Positions 29,401 to 41,145 of a stretch of DNA of 64,000 bases are shown here, in pieces. Under the pieces are notes generated by a model that had not been told where the DNA came from, did no database searches, and saw only the letters and a program-made list of their open reading frames with translations. The stretch covers positions 58,823,673 to 58,887,672 of the forward strand of contig NC_090288.1 in the NCBI RefSeq assembly GCF_037392515.1, written 5' to 3'. A program made the position numbers and the translations under genes. How positions within the stretch are numbered: position 1 is the first letter of the stretch; each line of letters begins with the position of its first letter. The stretch is from Haliotis asinina. Lineage: Eukaryota; Mollusca; Gastropoda; Lepetellida; Haliotidae.

Positions 29401-30878
29401 CTACTGTCTGCTCGGAGTCAGCATACTGAGTCTTATATCCATGTTAAACTGGGGCATTGTATTTCAGAAAGACGCTGACATTAGTTCAGACCCTGTGTTA
29501 GTATTACCAACTACACACACAAATACGTCGCCATATAGCTGCAATTATCAGAAACTCGCTATTGGCTCAAATTCACTCACTACTGACTACGATCGCGTTC
29601 TGCTTTGAAAGACCGTCACCGGTCTTAAATCACAAGCGAAAGAACCGCAAACGTGGATGAATAGCCTTATCTCACAAGTACCCTTCCTGTCGTAGAGCAA
29701 CCATTTATGACCCATCGTACTATATCACAGACGTACGAATGGCATAGTCCTTTCTTCAACAAAATTAAGGTTTCAAGACAGGATTTGGTTTGGGATCAGA
29801 ATTATTTCAGGTTATAAGTTTCTAACTTTTAGCTGAATTATTTCAACTATAAAAATAATGGCTGTATTTTTTAAATACGTACCAGCTAGAAAATGTCACG
29901 CTATATATTCATTCCACTATTTGAGGCATATGCTATTTCTTTTCATATTTCAAAAGAGGGGTTTGAATATTTTAACACCTCCTCCCATGCCCCTAATAGT
30001 AGCCCACGCACAATTAGATAGTTTTACATTTATGGTTCGTACTCTGTTAAGCTTATCTTGTCAGTATGTAGTTTTTCTACATGTGGACAAGTAGCCATGT
30101 TTCTACTTGCAGCAAACAACACCATGCTCTCATCTGCAAGAACTACTCATCTTGACATAGTGACAACCGAGTGAGCTATACGCACGTGGACCATGTACAC
30201 GATAAGCGACCAGCCTCCTGTGAGCGGCAACCCACGTGGTCGCGATGTTTACGTCACAGACACGTCATCCATGTCATCGTCGGTGTATGACAAGGTATGA
30301 CAATGTACAGTAGAGTTCTCTAGGGTGGACTATGTCTTAACTCAGAATGATAACTCAGCAGGTCGATCGTGACATGTTTTCTACGACTAAGACTCAGGAG
30401 TATCTATAATTTACATATATCACATTTAATCTATATGAGACCAATTTGTCTCTAAATGTATATTAACATATTCATCAGGAAAGATAAAAGTGAACGTTAT
30501 TATCATATTGGGAAATTTGTTCCCAACTTTATAGATTAAGGAATTTTAGATATTTATCATGCCTTAGATTTCATTGAGATTTTCTTTTAATCCACCGTCA
30601 AAAGCAAACTACAAAATTAGACACGAAATTCTATATCTCTTCAAAAATATTTTGGAACGATTCTTATAAAATTGTACGTATGCTGTGGTGAATAATACAG
30701 AAAATAATGTTCATCTTCAAGACAACAAAAATAAGTTATCTTTCGGTATTTTAATTGTAACTTTGCTCTTTATTCAGGAGTAGTATTTTTGCAAACTTTC
30801 AACTACCTACATCGAAATACAGGCAAAAAACTGTTAAACAACTAATTGGACACTATAATCGCTAATATACTGAACAGC
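29401..30878. other. Intergenic, no gene recognised
   Basis: Unique-looking AT-rich sequence with no supported gene or repeat on either strand. Confidence 0.4.
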
Positions 30879-30972
30879 AAAAGAAACGCAACTGTTTTTA
30901 TCAAGTTTTTATATAGAAGACAAACACAATCGCGTACTTGTGTGAGCTTTCATTTTGTTTTTGTTTTTGCTG
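30879..30972. repeat. Inverted repeat, left partner of 41040-41145
   Basis: Contains AAAAGAAACGCAACTGT and TCAAGTTTTTATATAGAAGA, then TTTCATTTTGTTTTTG. The same series appears reverse-complemented at 41040-41145. It is either a MITE end or one terminal repeat of a larger element. Confidence 0.6.
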
Positions 30973-31177
30973 TTTTGTATATTAAATAAATGCGGTTGGT
31001 GGTGCTGACGGGTATTGCATGTGTGGAGAAATATTACTTGCATATTATCAAACAAATATTTTCGATGAAGTTACTAAATATACACATACATAATATTTAT
31101 GGAGAATTGGATAAAACAATATATACACAAAGGCTCAGACATGACGTTAAACATCCTACACTTTCATTTCCCAACAG

Positions 31178-34100
31178 GACACACCAAAGACGCTGTCGGT
31201 GAAGTCCGGGGTGTCCTCCGAGACCATGGAACCGAGAATCGTGTATGGAGTTGACGAGAACGAGGAACGGGGCAACTGGAGTGGGCGGATGGACTTCGTG
31301 TTGTCCATGCTTGGGTACGCCGTGGGGTTGGGCAATATCTGGCGCTTCCCCTACCTGTGTTACAGGAACGGAGGGGGTGCCTTCCTCATCCCATTTATCC
31401 TCATGTTGGCTATAGTCGGCATGCCGTTGTTCTTCATGGAGGTGTGTCTGGGACAGTTCACCAGCTGTGGTCCGACTACGTGTTGGAACTTTGCTCCTTT
31501 GTTCAAAGGTAGGTAGGATGCTATTGTGTGTTTGTTGGTTATCGCGGTACTCCTCAGTATTCCAACTATATAGCTGCAGTTTATAAATAATCGAGTCTAG
31601 GTCTGACAATTCTGTGATCAACCACATGAACATCGATCCATGCAAATACTAGTAGTATACGACAACGTGTCAACCAAGGCAGCGAGCCTGACCAGAAGAG
31701 ATTTTGGCAGAAGAATACGGTAACCTGCAACTGTATCCAATATACACGATATTGTCAAGTGAAAAGACTGGCGTTGTCAGTTCAGTTGAAGAGAATGCAA
31801 TAATTCCTTTTCCCCCGCAGGTGTTGGGTTCGGCATGTTGATCTGCTCGGGTCTTGTCAGCATCTACTACAATGTCATACTCACCTACTCTTTCTTCTAC
31901 CTGTTTGCATCATTTACGAGTAGTCTCCCTTGGACAAGCTGCGGGAACGACTGGAACACTGATGGTAAGGAGATGCAGATTCATACGTCACAGATACTGT
32001 AGTAGTGGCAGATGACGTCGCCGTCAGATGTGTTGCAGCTGATCACGGTAGTCTGTAAATAATGTTGCCAGGGCACGAAACACACAGATCACACATGGTA
32101 CAACCCGATACACCTTCTTGTCCATTACACATGAACTGTGAAATATTCCACCTGTGGATCCAGGCTGTTAGCTCTGTAGTCCAGGGGCTCCTTTCACGAA
32201 GCAACCTTTACTAAGGTTAACCTTGACTCCCATTCTTTAACATTGCACTTAAGTTACCCTAGACTTAAGTAACCTTAGTGCAGTGTTAGAGAATGGGAGT
32301 TAAGGTTAACCTTAGGTAAGGTTGCTTCCTGAAAGGAGGCCCAAGTCACGTTTACCACCTTCAAGGAGGGGTTTGTTTCCTGGCTTGAGATCACAGTGCT
32401 TTAGTTCATTATTACTGTTTAGTCACGTGACTGAAATAAATCCAAACTGTTTGTTTGACTGTTCGAACAGTAATCAAAAATACACCCTGTGGTGAAGTCA
32501 ATTTAGAAACATCTGTTCATTGTGTCGAGTTGCGTCCCTTTGGTAACTCCTAAGCCCGTGAACATACTCGGTTGGAATCCATGACTACTCTGAAAATGTT
32601 CCCTGGTTTGACATCACCATTGGCCCTTTGGCCAAAGTGACAAACGTCTCTCCCGGCAATATTCAAGCTGTCTCAGGATGGCTTGTTTATAATGGAACTG
32701 CACAAACCAGTGGCGGATAGTCTGAGCACCGTCCCACTCCGTCGATGACAAAGAAACCTAGCCTGAACACCCTACCCAATCTGGCTTACATAGTCATCAC
32801 TACCTGGTTGACGATGTCATACTTGTCATACAAATATTGGGGCCCGGGTTCGATTCCACACATGGGCACAATGAGCAAAGTCCATTTGTGTTGTCCCTCC
32901 GTGATATCGCTAAAACTGGCGTACAAGTTAACCCACTCACTCACACATACAACTATTACAGACTGCAGCCTGAACCACCCATTGACGTCTTGCAAAGAGC
33001 AGGGGACACGATACAGCAACGGCACCTGCTACACGGACGGCACCTACAGCGGAGTGTGGAACAACTCCTTGTTCACCAAAGCCGGCCTCAAAAGAACCTC
33101 GCCGTCCGAGGAATACTGGAAGTAAGAATTCAGGGCGGCTTTGTGCTCCCATTAAGCACACATTTCCAAACGAACCTTCAGAATTCTCCTCTCCGAGTTG
33201 TTGTCATAAACAAATTACAGTAGAGACATGATTAAATGAAAACAATCATGAATACATTCTTTCACTTTCCTTTGCAGCAACTACGTCTTGGGTTTAAGCA
33301 GTGGGGTTGAGGACCTTGGCAGTCCACGATGGGCGTTGACCTTGACCTTGCTATTAGCTTGGATCGTTGTTTTTCTGTGTCTTATCAAAGGCATCAAGAC
33401 CACTGGTAAGGTAGGTAATTCTCCATGAGATGGTGATCATGTGGTTGAGGACCTTGTCAGTCCACAGTGAACGTTAACCTTGACCTTGCTATCAGTTCGG
33501 GTCGTTGTTTGACTGTCTCATCAAGGGTATCAATGAAGCAGGCAAGGTAGGTAACTCTCTTTTAGGTATAGATCGTGCGTAATGGTACCACCAGTGTAAT
33601 ATAATTGGATGCAGACAATTAACGCTTTGCTTACCGTGGTCATTCTTGTACACGCATGGCCATAAATTCGGTGTTTGTTGCGACCAGGTGGTGTACTTCA
33701 CAGCTCTCTTCCCCTATGTCGTCCTCATCATCCTGTTCTTCCGTGGGGTAACGTTGGAAAACGCGTGGGAGGGCATCTACTTCTACATTGTACCTCGCTG
33801 GGAGAGGCTAGCTGACGGCAAGGTGAGTCAGGAGAGGGCGTTTTCAGGAATGTGTCAGGAGATGCTGTCCTTCCGCAGAGGGGTGAACCAGGGGGTGTTG
33901 GAGGTTGTTCTGGAGATGTGTTGATGCAGGATATGACAGTATCAAGGGAGTGATTCTTCATGAAAGAAAACGTTTTCCGGGGAAGGTGGCACGACAGTTC
34001 AGAGGGAGAGAGTGTGCAGAAAGGGGACAGGTTGAAACCTTGATGGCATGGGTTAAGGCTTACATCGTACATGATTAACACAAACGGCAAATCTGCAGCG

Positions 34101-37100
34101 GTACTGATTTCAAGAATAATCCTTTTCCACCAATAGACGTGATGTTCACAATTCAGAACACCTTCAAGCAGAATTTCTTCCTCTTATGTAAATGCAGGTA
34201 TGGAGAGATGCGGCCGTCCAGATCTTCTACTCGATGGGGCCCGGATGGGGTGGTCTCATTGCGCTGTCCAGTTACAACAGGTTCCACAACAACGCGCTCA
34301 CGTAGGTGGATGTCGATGAACAGGTTTTTGTTTCTAGTCACAGAATCTGAAAACGAATATCATAAGTATCTGCATCTTTTTGTGACAGTTTTCAGTATTG
34401 ATCGTATTTCTTCTTGCATAATTCATGATTGCTGCATTAATTGTAATGAGTCGTAATGTCAGTCGTATCATGTTGCCGCCCTGTGTATATTTTCAGTGAT
34501 TCTCTGATCGTATCATTGGGGGACAGTCTCACAAGTATATTCGGAGGTTTTGTTATATTTTCGTATCTGGGATACATGGCCGGAAAACTGAATGTCAGCA
34601 TTGAAAATGTCGTGAAAAGCGGTAGGTGTGTTACTGACTGTAGACAATAGGTTGCCAGTAGATACACAATACAGAGCGAGATAGGCTTGTTTAATGTAGC
34701 ACTATTTCAGTCATATTATTGCGCGTCAACTTGTTTTACGCCGCTTTTGGCAATATTCCAGCAACACCATAATGCCCCATTGGGCTTCACACTTTCTACT
34801 GATGTTGGGAATCGAATCCGGATCTTACTCGTGACGAGCGAACGTTTTAACCTCTGGGCTACCCTATCGCCATGACTTGAAAGGAAAGACTAAGATAGAG
34901 ATCATTCTGAATAGTTTTCTGTTCCAGTCCAGGATCATATGATCATATAAGGACTGAGACGGCATTAACCCCAGCAGGCCATACATAAAGTATGTAGCCA
35001 CGTTATATTGGTTGAAGGCGATATGTTCCTACGTATGTTCCTGTATTGTCACCCAAATAACCCGTTATAACTATACCCTGTTCCTACTTGTCATGAAAGT
35101 TGAAAACGGGGACCATAGAGGACTTGTCTCTGGTCTGTAATACCTTAAAAAAAATAATACTTCTTTACATGTTATGAAATGTCTAGCTGGGCAATTACAA
35201 GTAAAAATTTTGTGCACCAGGGGCTGGCCTTGCATTCATAGTGTACCCGGAAGCAGTTGCGTCGCTGCCGGCTCCACCCTTGTGGGCCATCTTGTTCTTC
35301 TGCATGCTTATCACCTTGGGACTTGACAGTCAGGCAAGTTCTGTCCTCCCTCCGTGTATATCGCGGCATCTACAGGGAAATACAGTGGCTTTCGTGTGCA
35401 TGTGTAAAATTCAGTAATAGATTTCATAAATGTAACTCTTTGCTGCTCTGATAAAGTCACTTCCTTCTTCAGTAGTAGCTAAAACTAAGTGATCAAATGT
35501 TAACACTTTATAACGGTAAAAGCCATTTATCTGTTATTTTAAGTTTTATAAGTTCCAATGGACTTTGAACTTTGCTCTCACGTTTTCAGTTTGCTCAGGT
35601 GGAGACAGTTCTGACAGGGACACTGGATCTGTTCCCTCATCTGAGAGCCCGCAAGACGTTCGTCATTCTCATTATTTGCAGCGCCATGTTTCTCCTTGGA
35701 CTTCCGCTTGTCACTCCTGTGAGTTTTGTGTGACTTCCGCTTGTCACTCCTGTGAGTTTTGTGTGACTTCCGCTTGTCACTCCTGTAAGTCTTGTGTGAC
35801 TTCCGCTTGTCACTCCAGTAAGTGTTGTGTGACTTCCGCTTGTCACTCCTGTGAGTTTTGTGTGACTTCCGCTTGTCACTCCTGTAAGTGTTGTGTGACT
35901 TCCGTTTGTCACTCCTGTGAGTTTTGTGTGACTTCCGCTTGTCACTCCTGTAAGTGTTGTGTGACTTCCGCTTGTCACTCCTGTGAGTTTTGTGTGGCTT
36001 CCACTTGTCACTCCAGTAAGTGTTGTGTGGCTTCCGCTTGTCACTCCTGTAAGTGTTGTGTGACTTCCGCTTGTCACTCCAGTAAGTGTTGTGTGACTTC
36101 CACTTGTCACTCCTGTGAGTTTTGTGTGACTTCCGCTTGTCACTCCAGTAAGTGTTGTGTGACTTCCGTTTGTCACTCCTGTGAGTTTTGTGTGACTTCC
36201 GCTTGTCACTCCTGTAAGTGTTGTGTGACTTCCGCTTGTCACTCCTGTAAGTTTTGTGTGGCTTCCACTTGTCACTCCAGTAAGTGTTGTGTGGCTTCCG
36301 CTTGTCACTCCTGTGAGTTTTGTGTGACTTCCGCTTGTCACTCCTGTGAGTTTTGTGTGACTTCCACTTGTCACTCCTGTAAGTGTTGTGTGACTTCCGC
36401 TTGTCACTCCTGTGAGTTTTGTGTGACTTCCACTTGTCACTCCTGTAAGTGTTGTGTGACTTCCGCTTGTCACTCCTGTGAGTTTTGTGTGACTTCCGCT
36501 TGTCACTCCTGTAAGTGTTGTGTGACTTCCACTTGTCACTCCTGTAAGTGTTGTGTGACTTCCGCTTGTCACTCCTGTGAGTTTTGTGTGACTTCCACTT
36601 GTCACTCCTGTAAGTGTTGTGTGACTTCCGCTTGTCACTCCTGTGAGTTTTGTGTGACTTCCACTTGTCACTCCTGTAAGTGTTGTGTGACTTCCGCTTG
36701 TCACTCCTGTGAGTTTTGTGTGACTTCCACTTGTCACTCCAGTAAGTGTTGTGTGACTTCCGCTTGTCACTCCTGTGAGTTTTGTGTGACTTCCGCTTGT
36801 CAGTCCTGTGAGTTTTGTGTGACTTCCGCTTGTCACTCCAGTAAGTGTTGTGTGACTTCCGCTTGTCACTCCTGTGAGTTTTGTGTGACTTCCGCTTGTC
36901 ACTCCTGTAAGTCTTGTGTGACTTCCGCTTGTCACTCCTGTGAGTTTTGTGTGACTTCCACTTGTCACTCCTGTAAGTGTTGTGTGACTTCCGTTTGTCA
37001 CTCCTGTAAGTGTTGTGTGACTTCCACTTGTTACTCCTGTAAGTGTTGTGCGACTTCCGCTTGTCACGCCTGTAAGTTTTGTGTGGCTTCCACTTGTCAT

Positions 37101-40023
37101 ACCTGTAAGTGTTGTGTGGCTTCCGCTTGTCACTCCTGTAAGTTGTGCTTGACTTTCGCTCGTCACTTTAGTATTTCTTGTAGGAATTGTGTGTCTCACT
37201 TCAGTAAGTGTTGCGTGACACACATGTCACGCCAGCAAGTATTGAGGGTCCTCCGTTTTTCCATCCAGCACGTATATAATGTGACTTTCGCTGGTCCGAC
37301 TTTTCACCTGATCAGTCAAAGAGTACCTTAGCTGATCAGGGGCTATATTCTCGAAACGTTGGTGGCCTTACGAATTGTAGACTTTGATCGTAGCCGATGT
37401 TTTAAGAATGATCTTAAGAAGTTCGTAGGGCCGCGAAAGTGGGATTGTGTCATTTGTTCAATCTATGCTCAGTACATTCCCAACTGTCTGGAATGATAGT
37501 CGCCATTAAAACCTCAAGAAGACTGCTTTCTAACTGCCTTCACTAATCGGTCAAAGTTCGGGAAAGATCTTTTTGCAGCAGTAGAATCAAATATGATTTT
37601 AATCACATTATCGCCTAGTAATATTCTATATTCCGCTGCACGTGGACAACCTTCGTCATCATGGCAGTATTTGACCTTGACCTTGTGTGTTCAGGGCGGG
37701 ATGTACTGGCTGCAGCTGATGGATCACTACGCCGCATCTTGGTCGCTGTTGGTGATCTGCCTCACTGAGAATGTCGCCATCGTTTACATATATGGTTCGT
37801 ATACTAGTCTGTTTTGTCAACACCTTTCGTAGACTTTCAGATAAGAGTACTCGTTGTCCAGTTACAAAATGGCATGAGTAGCCTTATGGTTTAAGCATCA
37901 GCTCGTCACGTTTAGGGTCAGGTTGGAATCCCGTTTCTGGTGTCACCCCATTATTATTGCTGGATTATGAATCAGGCACTTTCTCACAATAACAATGACG
38001 AATTGATGTCTACATGTTCACATGATACAATTCATGACTTGTGCCAGTGTGTAACGGTGATGTGAGTAAAATGTGGAGTCGCATCGGTATTTCGGCCAAA
38101 CAGAGACTTAGTACAGATGCACACCATATGTCATGAGTTAAAGAAACATATATTTCTCATTTTATCCCTCAACACAACAAAATACTGAACCAGAATACAC
38201 CGGGGTACGGTTCGGCGCACTGAATGGGTGTTATATGGTTTACGTTAGGAAATACAGACACTGAAACACAGTCCGAACAAATGGGATGCGGTGCAGTGAT
38301 ATCTCCGTCAACGTATACAGCTGTCATTACATTCTCTCAGGTATCAACCGGTTTTTCAAGGACCTTGAGATCATGATGGGAAAGCCGCCCTCCATTTGGT
38401 GGAAGATCTGCTGGATGGGCCTCAGTCCAGGCGCCATTGTGGTAAGCAGACGACAACGTGTGTTACAGCAGACGTCTCTTCGTTGTGATATTTCCATGGT
38501 TATACAGAGTGTGAAAACCAAATTAAGCACATTCAAATGGCAACTGTAGCATATTTCACTCCGATTAAAACAAAAACAAAGCTAAAATTATATTTGCTAT
38601 CATTGTATTTGCAATCAGAGAGGAATATAGAAAAACCTGAAATCATCTATGCATGAGTCAGCCTCAGACACTACATAGCTAGCGCAGTTCTTCAGCATGT
38701 ATCATGGGATTGTCTGACGAATTTGGAATCGGAATCGGTCAACATAGTCATTGGTCTTCCCTCAGGTCTGGGAGATCCTTTACTTCACCACCCCCTGACA
38801 AGTTGACCAATAACCGTGTGGGTGATGTTGAAATTTGCACCGATTGCGCCAGGACATCTGGACAATAACCCGTGCACTATCACATGATTTCATTTCAGTT
38901 CATCTTCGTATTTTCCCTGATCGAGTACAGCCCGGCGAGGTACGACGCCTACACCTACCCGGCGTGGGCTGAGGCGCTGGGGTGGATGATGGCTTTGCTG
39001 TCCATCCTTATCATCCCGGTCGTGATGATCTACAAAGTCAACAAGGAGGACGAGGAAGACTCACTGATAGAGGTATATACAGTGTCTACTCCGAAACCTC
39101 GGATATACGGACCAGTTCCCAGACTATCTGCTACCTAGTTGGCCATAGGCTAACAGTCCATAGCACATAGTGGGGCCAGCATGTTTGTGTTAATGGTGTT
39201 TACCCGTATCACAGGTTCGATATTCCTCATTGTTGCTACAGTCAGTGCTACATGGAAATGTAAAAATACTCGCTCACTCATTTCAGAAGCTGAAGTTGTT
39301 AGTCATACCGACTCGTTCGTGGGGTCCAGCGCTGGTCAAACACAGAAAACTGATCAAGTACGTCCAGGGTTTCGTCATCGATCCAATGGCGGAGAAGGCC
39401 AAACTTGGCTTTCAGAATCCAGGCTTTGACTCCAGCTCCCGGACGAACAGCATGTCCAGAGTAAGTTCTTCTCTCCTGTTATCATGGTATGTTGGCTATT
39501 TTAAATCACAAAGTCCAGTCCTGGAGTACCAATTTCCCATAAAGAGCCTGCGAACCAATACTTTTGCCACGTTTCAATATTACACATAGTAACTTGAAAC
39601 TCGTCCGTCGGTCATACGAAGATAATAACTTATATAGATCCATTTCATTGGTCAATAACCATCACGAATACCGCCATGACGTCATGTCTTACTTAGAGCG
39701 TTACTTGCTCGTCAGGGTACGGGGTAGTGGTTAAAGAGCCCGCTCGTCACGCCGAAGACCTGGATTTGATTCACAGGATGGGAACAATGTGTGAAGCCCA
39801 TTTCTGGTGTTCCCCGCCATGATATTGCTGGAACATTGCGAAAAGCGACGTAAAACCATATTCAGTCACTCACGATCCACCTCTAACACTACGAGTGTAT
39901 TCAAGTTAAAATCTTTTGTTGTTTCAGATGAGCGCGGGGGCGTCCCTAGGAAACCTGTCACGTAGCACAGCTCACTCCAATGTGTCATATGTGTCACATG
40001 TGTCCTTCGAATCTTCTGTTTAA
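31178..40023 (+). CDS. SLC6 Na+/Cl- neurotransmitter symporter, glycine-transporter-like (14 exons)
   Basis: Twelve-TM symporter coupling amino-acid or neurotransmitter uptake to Na+ and Cl-. Exons: 31178-31508, 31821-31964, 32962-33121, 33278-33410, 33688-33822, 34198-34301, 34497-34621, 35221-35333, 35590-35718, 37695-37794, 38341-38441, 38899-39072, 39287-39460, 39928-40023; total 2,019 nt, phases consistent. TM1 reads [20 protein letters not shown]; a Cys- and NxT/S-rich extracellular loop 2 lies in exon 3 ([14 protein letters not shown]); TM6 is [22 protein letters not shown]8 has [10 protein letters not shown]. First Met in exon 1 is at 31226, with 16 in-frame codons before it, so an upstream exon may exist. 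Intron 8 uses a GC donor. The glycine substrate is inferred from overall resemblance. Confidence 0.93.
32185..32342. mobile_element. Foldback (MITE-like) element in SLC6 intron 2
   Basis: Arms of about 70 bp: GCTCCTTTCACGAAGCAACC on the left pairs with GGTTGCTTCCTGAAAGGAGG on the right. A degenerate relative occurs at 52727-52850. Confidence 0.85.
32780..32955 (+). repeat. tRNA-derived SINE abutting SLC6 exon 3
   Basis: B-box-like GGGTTCGATTCC (32846-32857), the body GTGTTGTCCCTCCGTGATAT and the tail ACCCACTCACTCACACAT are present; the 5' head is degraded. Its end lies about 6 bp before the exon-3 acceptor (AG at 32960-32961). Confidence 0.75.
33441..33546 (+). pseudogene. Decayed tandem copy of SLC6 exon 4
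   Basis: The sequence GTGGTTGAGGACCTTGTCAG, TTAACCTTGACCTTGCTATC and GGCAAGGTAGGTAACTCTC parallels exon 4 (33278-33410) and its donor. In the gene frame it has three stops, and the acceptor side is missing. It still ends in AAG followed by GTAGGT. A former alternative exon is possible. Confidence 0.85.
34715..34873 (-). repeat. tRNA-derived SINE, reverse orientation
   Basis: On the minus strand it reads GGGTAGCCCAGAGGTTAAAA, a GATTCGATTCCCAACA B box, then GGTGTTGCTGGAATATTGCC and AAAAGCGGCGTAAAAC. It is nearly complete and lies in SLC6 intron 7. Confidence 0.85.
35699..37150 (+). repeat. 44-copy 33-bp minisatellite made of the SLC6 exon-9 5' splice junction
   Basis: Unit 1 is the last 20 nt of exon 9 plus the first 13 nt of intron 9 (TCACTCCTGTGAGT spans the junction at 35718/35719). 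It repeats without any indel for 44 units, and unit 44 starts at 37118; decayed traces continue to about 37225. Subtypes are CCTGTGAGTTTT, CCTGTAAGTGTT and CCAGTAAGTGTT. All 44 units retain GTRAGT. Since 33 is divisible by 3, both strands show long artificial frames; in the transporter's own frame the first repeat gives a TGA at 35731-35733. Confidence 0.95.
37335..37445. mobile_element. Foldback (MITE-like) element
   Basis: TTCTCGAAACG...GGCCTTACGAA on the left is matched by TTCGTAGGGCC...CGAAAG on the right. Lies in SLC6 intron 9 just after the minisatellite. Confidence 0.55.
37875..37985 (+). repeat. Degraded SINE
   Basis: GAGTAGCCTTATGGTTTAAG, GTTGGAATCCCGTTTCTGGT and TATTGCTGGAT retain the order of the SINE head, B box and body. 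SLC6 intron 10. Confidence 0.5.
39073..39180 (+). repeat. Dispersed repeat, related to 41825-41945 (minus)
   Basis: Contains GCTACCTAGTTGGCCATAGG and CTAACAGTCCATAG. The reverse complement of 41825-41945 carries the same series. Family not recognised. Confidence 0.5.
39712..39878 (+). repeat. tRNA-derived SINE, near full length
   Basis: Head GGGGTAGTGGTTAAAGAGCC, then CGCTCGTCACGCCGAAGACC, body AGCCCATTTCTGGTGTTCCC, tail ATATTGCTGGAACATTGCG and AAAGCGACGTAAAACC. SLC6 intron 13. Confidence 0.88.
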
Positions 40024-41039
40024 CTACATTTTATCACATACTTAACGCTGGATGGGTAGGAGGGCATTTGTGTATATCATCTACACAAACATCATTTGCT
40101 GTTTGTTGGAAGACTCGAAACTGAACGGCATAGATTAAGAAATCAGGATTTTATTAATGACGAAACATCACTAAAACACTTTGAATATTGATAAACGAGT
40201 TACAATTGCGAGTTACAACGACAGCATAAAGGTAACACGTGTATTTGTGTGTAATGTTGAATTGCTCAATACAACCATTTGAAAATTAACCCTGTTCTAC
40301 TCAGAAAGCAGAACAGACGGGTCTGACTGAATCGTACTTCGGTTTTACTGCTTATGTATGACATACGCATTCCAACCTGGGCCCACTTGCACAAAGCTAC
40401 CTTAGCGCTACGACTATCTTAAACCTACGTTGGAGAATGGAAGTTACAATCATTGTAGCGCTAAGATTGCTTTGTGCAAGTGGGCCCTGTTGTGCACTTT
40501 GAGCTGATTACGTGTCCTATGTTTTGTTAAACATATATACAATCAGGAGAAGATGGCCCATGCACCTGTTCATTTATCATAGCGTGACTGAAACAGTAAC
40601 GGTATTGCCAATTTATCGAGTGTCCTATACCGCTGGAATATGCTTGAAAGCGGTACAAGAACCTATACCGAAACGTCGCCATTGATAAAATAAAAATGCT
40701 GATCATCCATAAAGCTGTGTCATCCCTATACCAGCAACTTCTACAATGCCACACAAAGAAATCTCTCTTTAACGGCCTATTGTTGCTAACCTCATTTCAC
40801 GGTGTTCAATGGTCACGCCCAGCCTCCCACGAACACCCGGTGGCCTCTGCAACTTATTCTAGTGGGCAGAACTGTGATATTTTGAACTTTCACCATATTC
40901 TCCACATCGGTTTCAGTGGCCTTGACCTTCAGACAAGTGGATTTGTGGTTATGTGCGGGCAAAATACGAAGCAACGGAAATTAAACAGAGACATCTACCC
41001 ACTTTCATTTAGAGTGAATACTTTATCGTGAATATCTCC
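40024..41039. other. SLC6 3' flank
   Basis: Holds the foldback 40379-40488 and an A-rich AAATAAAA near 40688 that might be a poly(A) signal. No gene recognised. Confidence 0.4.
40379..40488. mobile_element. Foldback (MITE-like) element
   Basis: GGGCCCACTTGCACAAAGC at the left end is the reverse complement of GCTTTGTGCAAGTGGGCCC (with small differences) at the right end; about 45-bp arms. Confidence 0.85.
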
Positions 41040-41145
41040 TTGCAGGACAAAAAAAATGAAATCTCATTAAAGTAAACGTTCGTGTTTATGTCATCTATTT
41101 AAGAACTTGACAAAAGACAGTTGCGTTTCTTTTCCTCTCCAGTAT
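41040..41145. repeat. Inverted repeat, right partner of 30879-30972
   Basis: Reverse complement contains GGAAAAGAAACGCAACTGTC, TTTTGTCAAGTTC and a TTTCATTTTTTTTGTCC end, in the same order as the left copy. The pair brackets all SLC6 exons, 10.2 kb apart. Confidence 0.6.

Noticed and set aside
31097..31645. 182-codon minus-strand frame over SLC6 exon 1
   Set aside because: Shadow of the conserved SLC6 coding exon on the opposite strand.
35637..37223. 528-codon minus-strand Thr/Gly/Ser-rich repeat frame
   Set aside because: Antisense reading of the same minisatellite, with no start or promoter context.
35565..37331. 588-codon plus-strand frame of Cys-rich 11-residue repeats
   Set aside because: It is the 33-bp splice-junction minisatellite read in a frame different from the transporter; a unit divisible by three stays open on its own.
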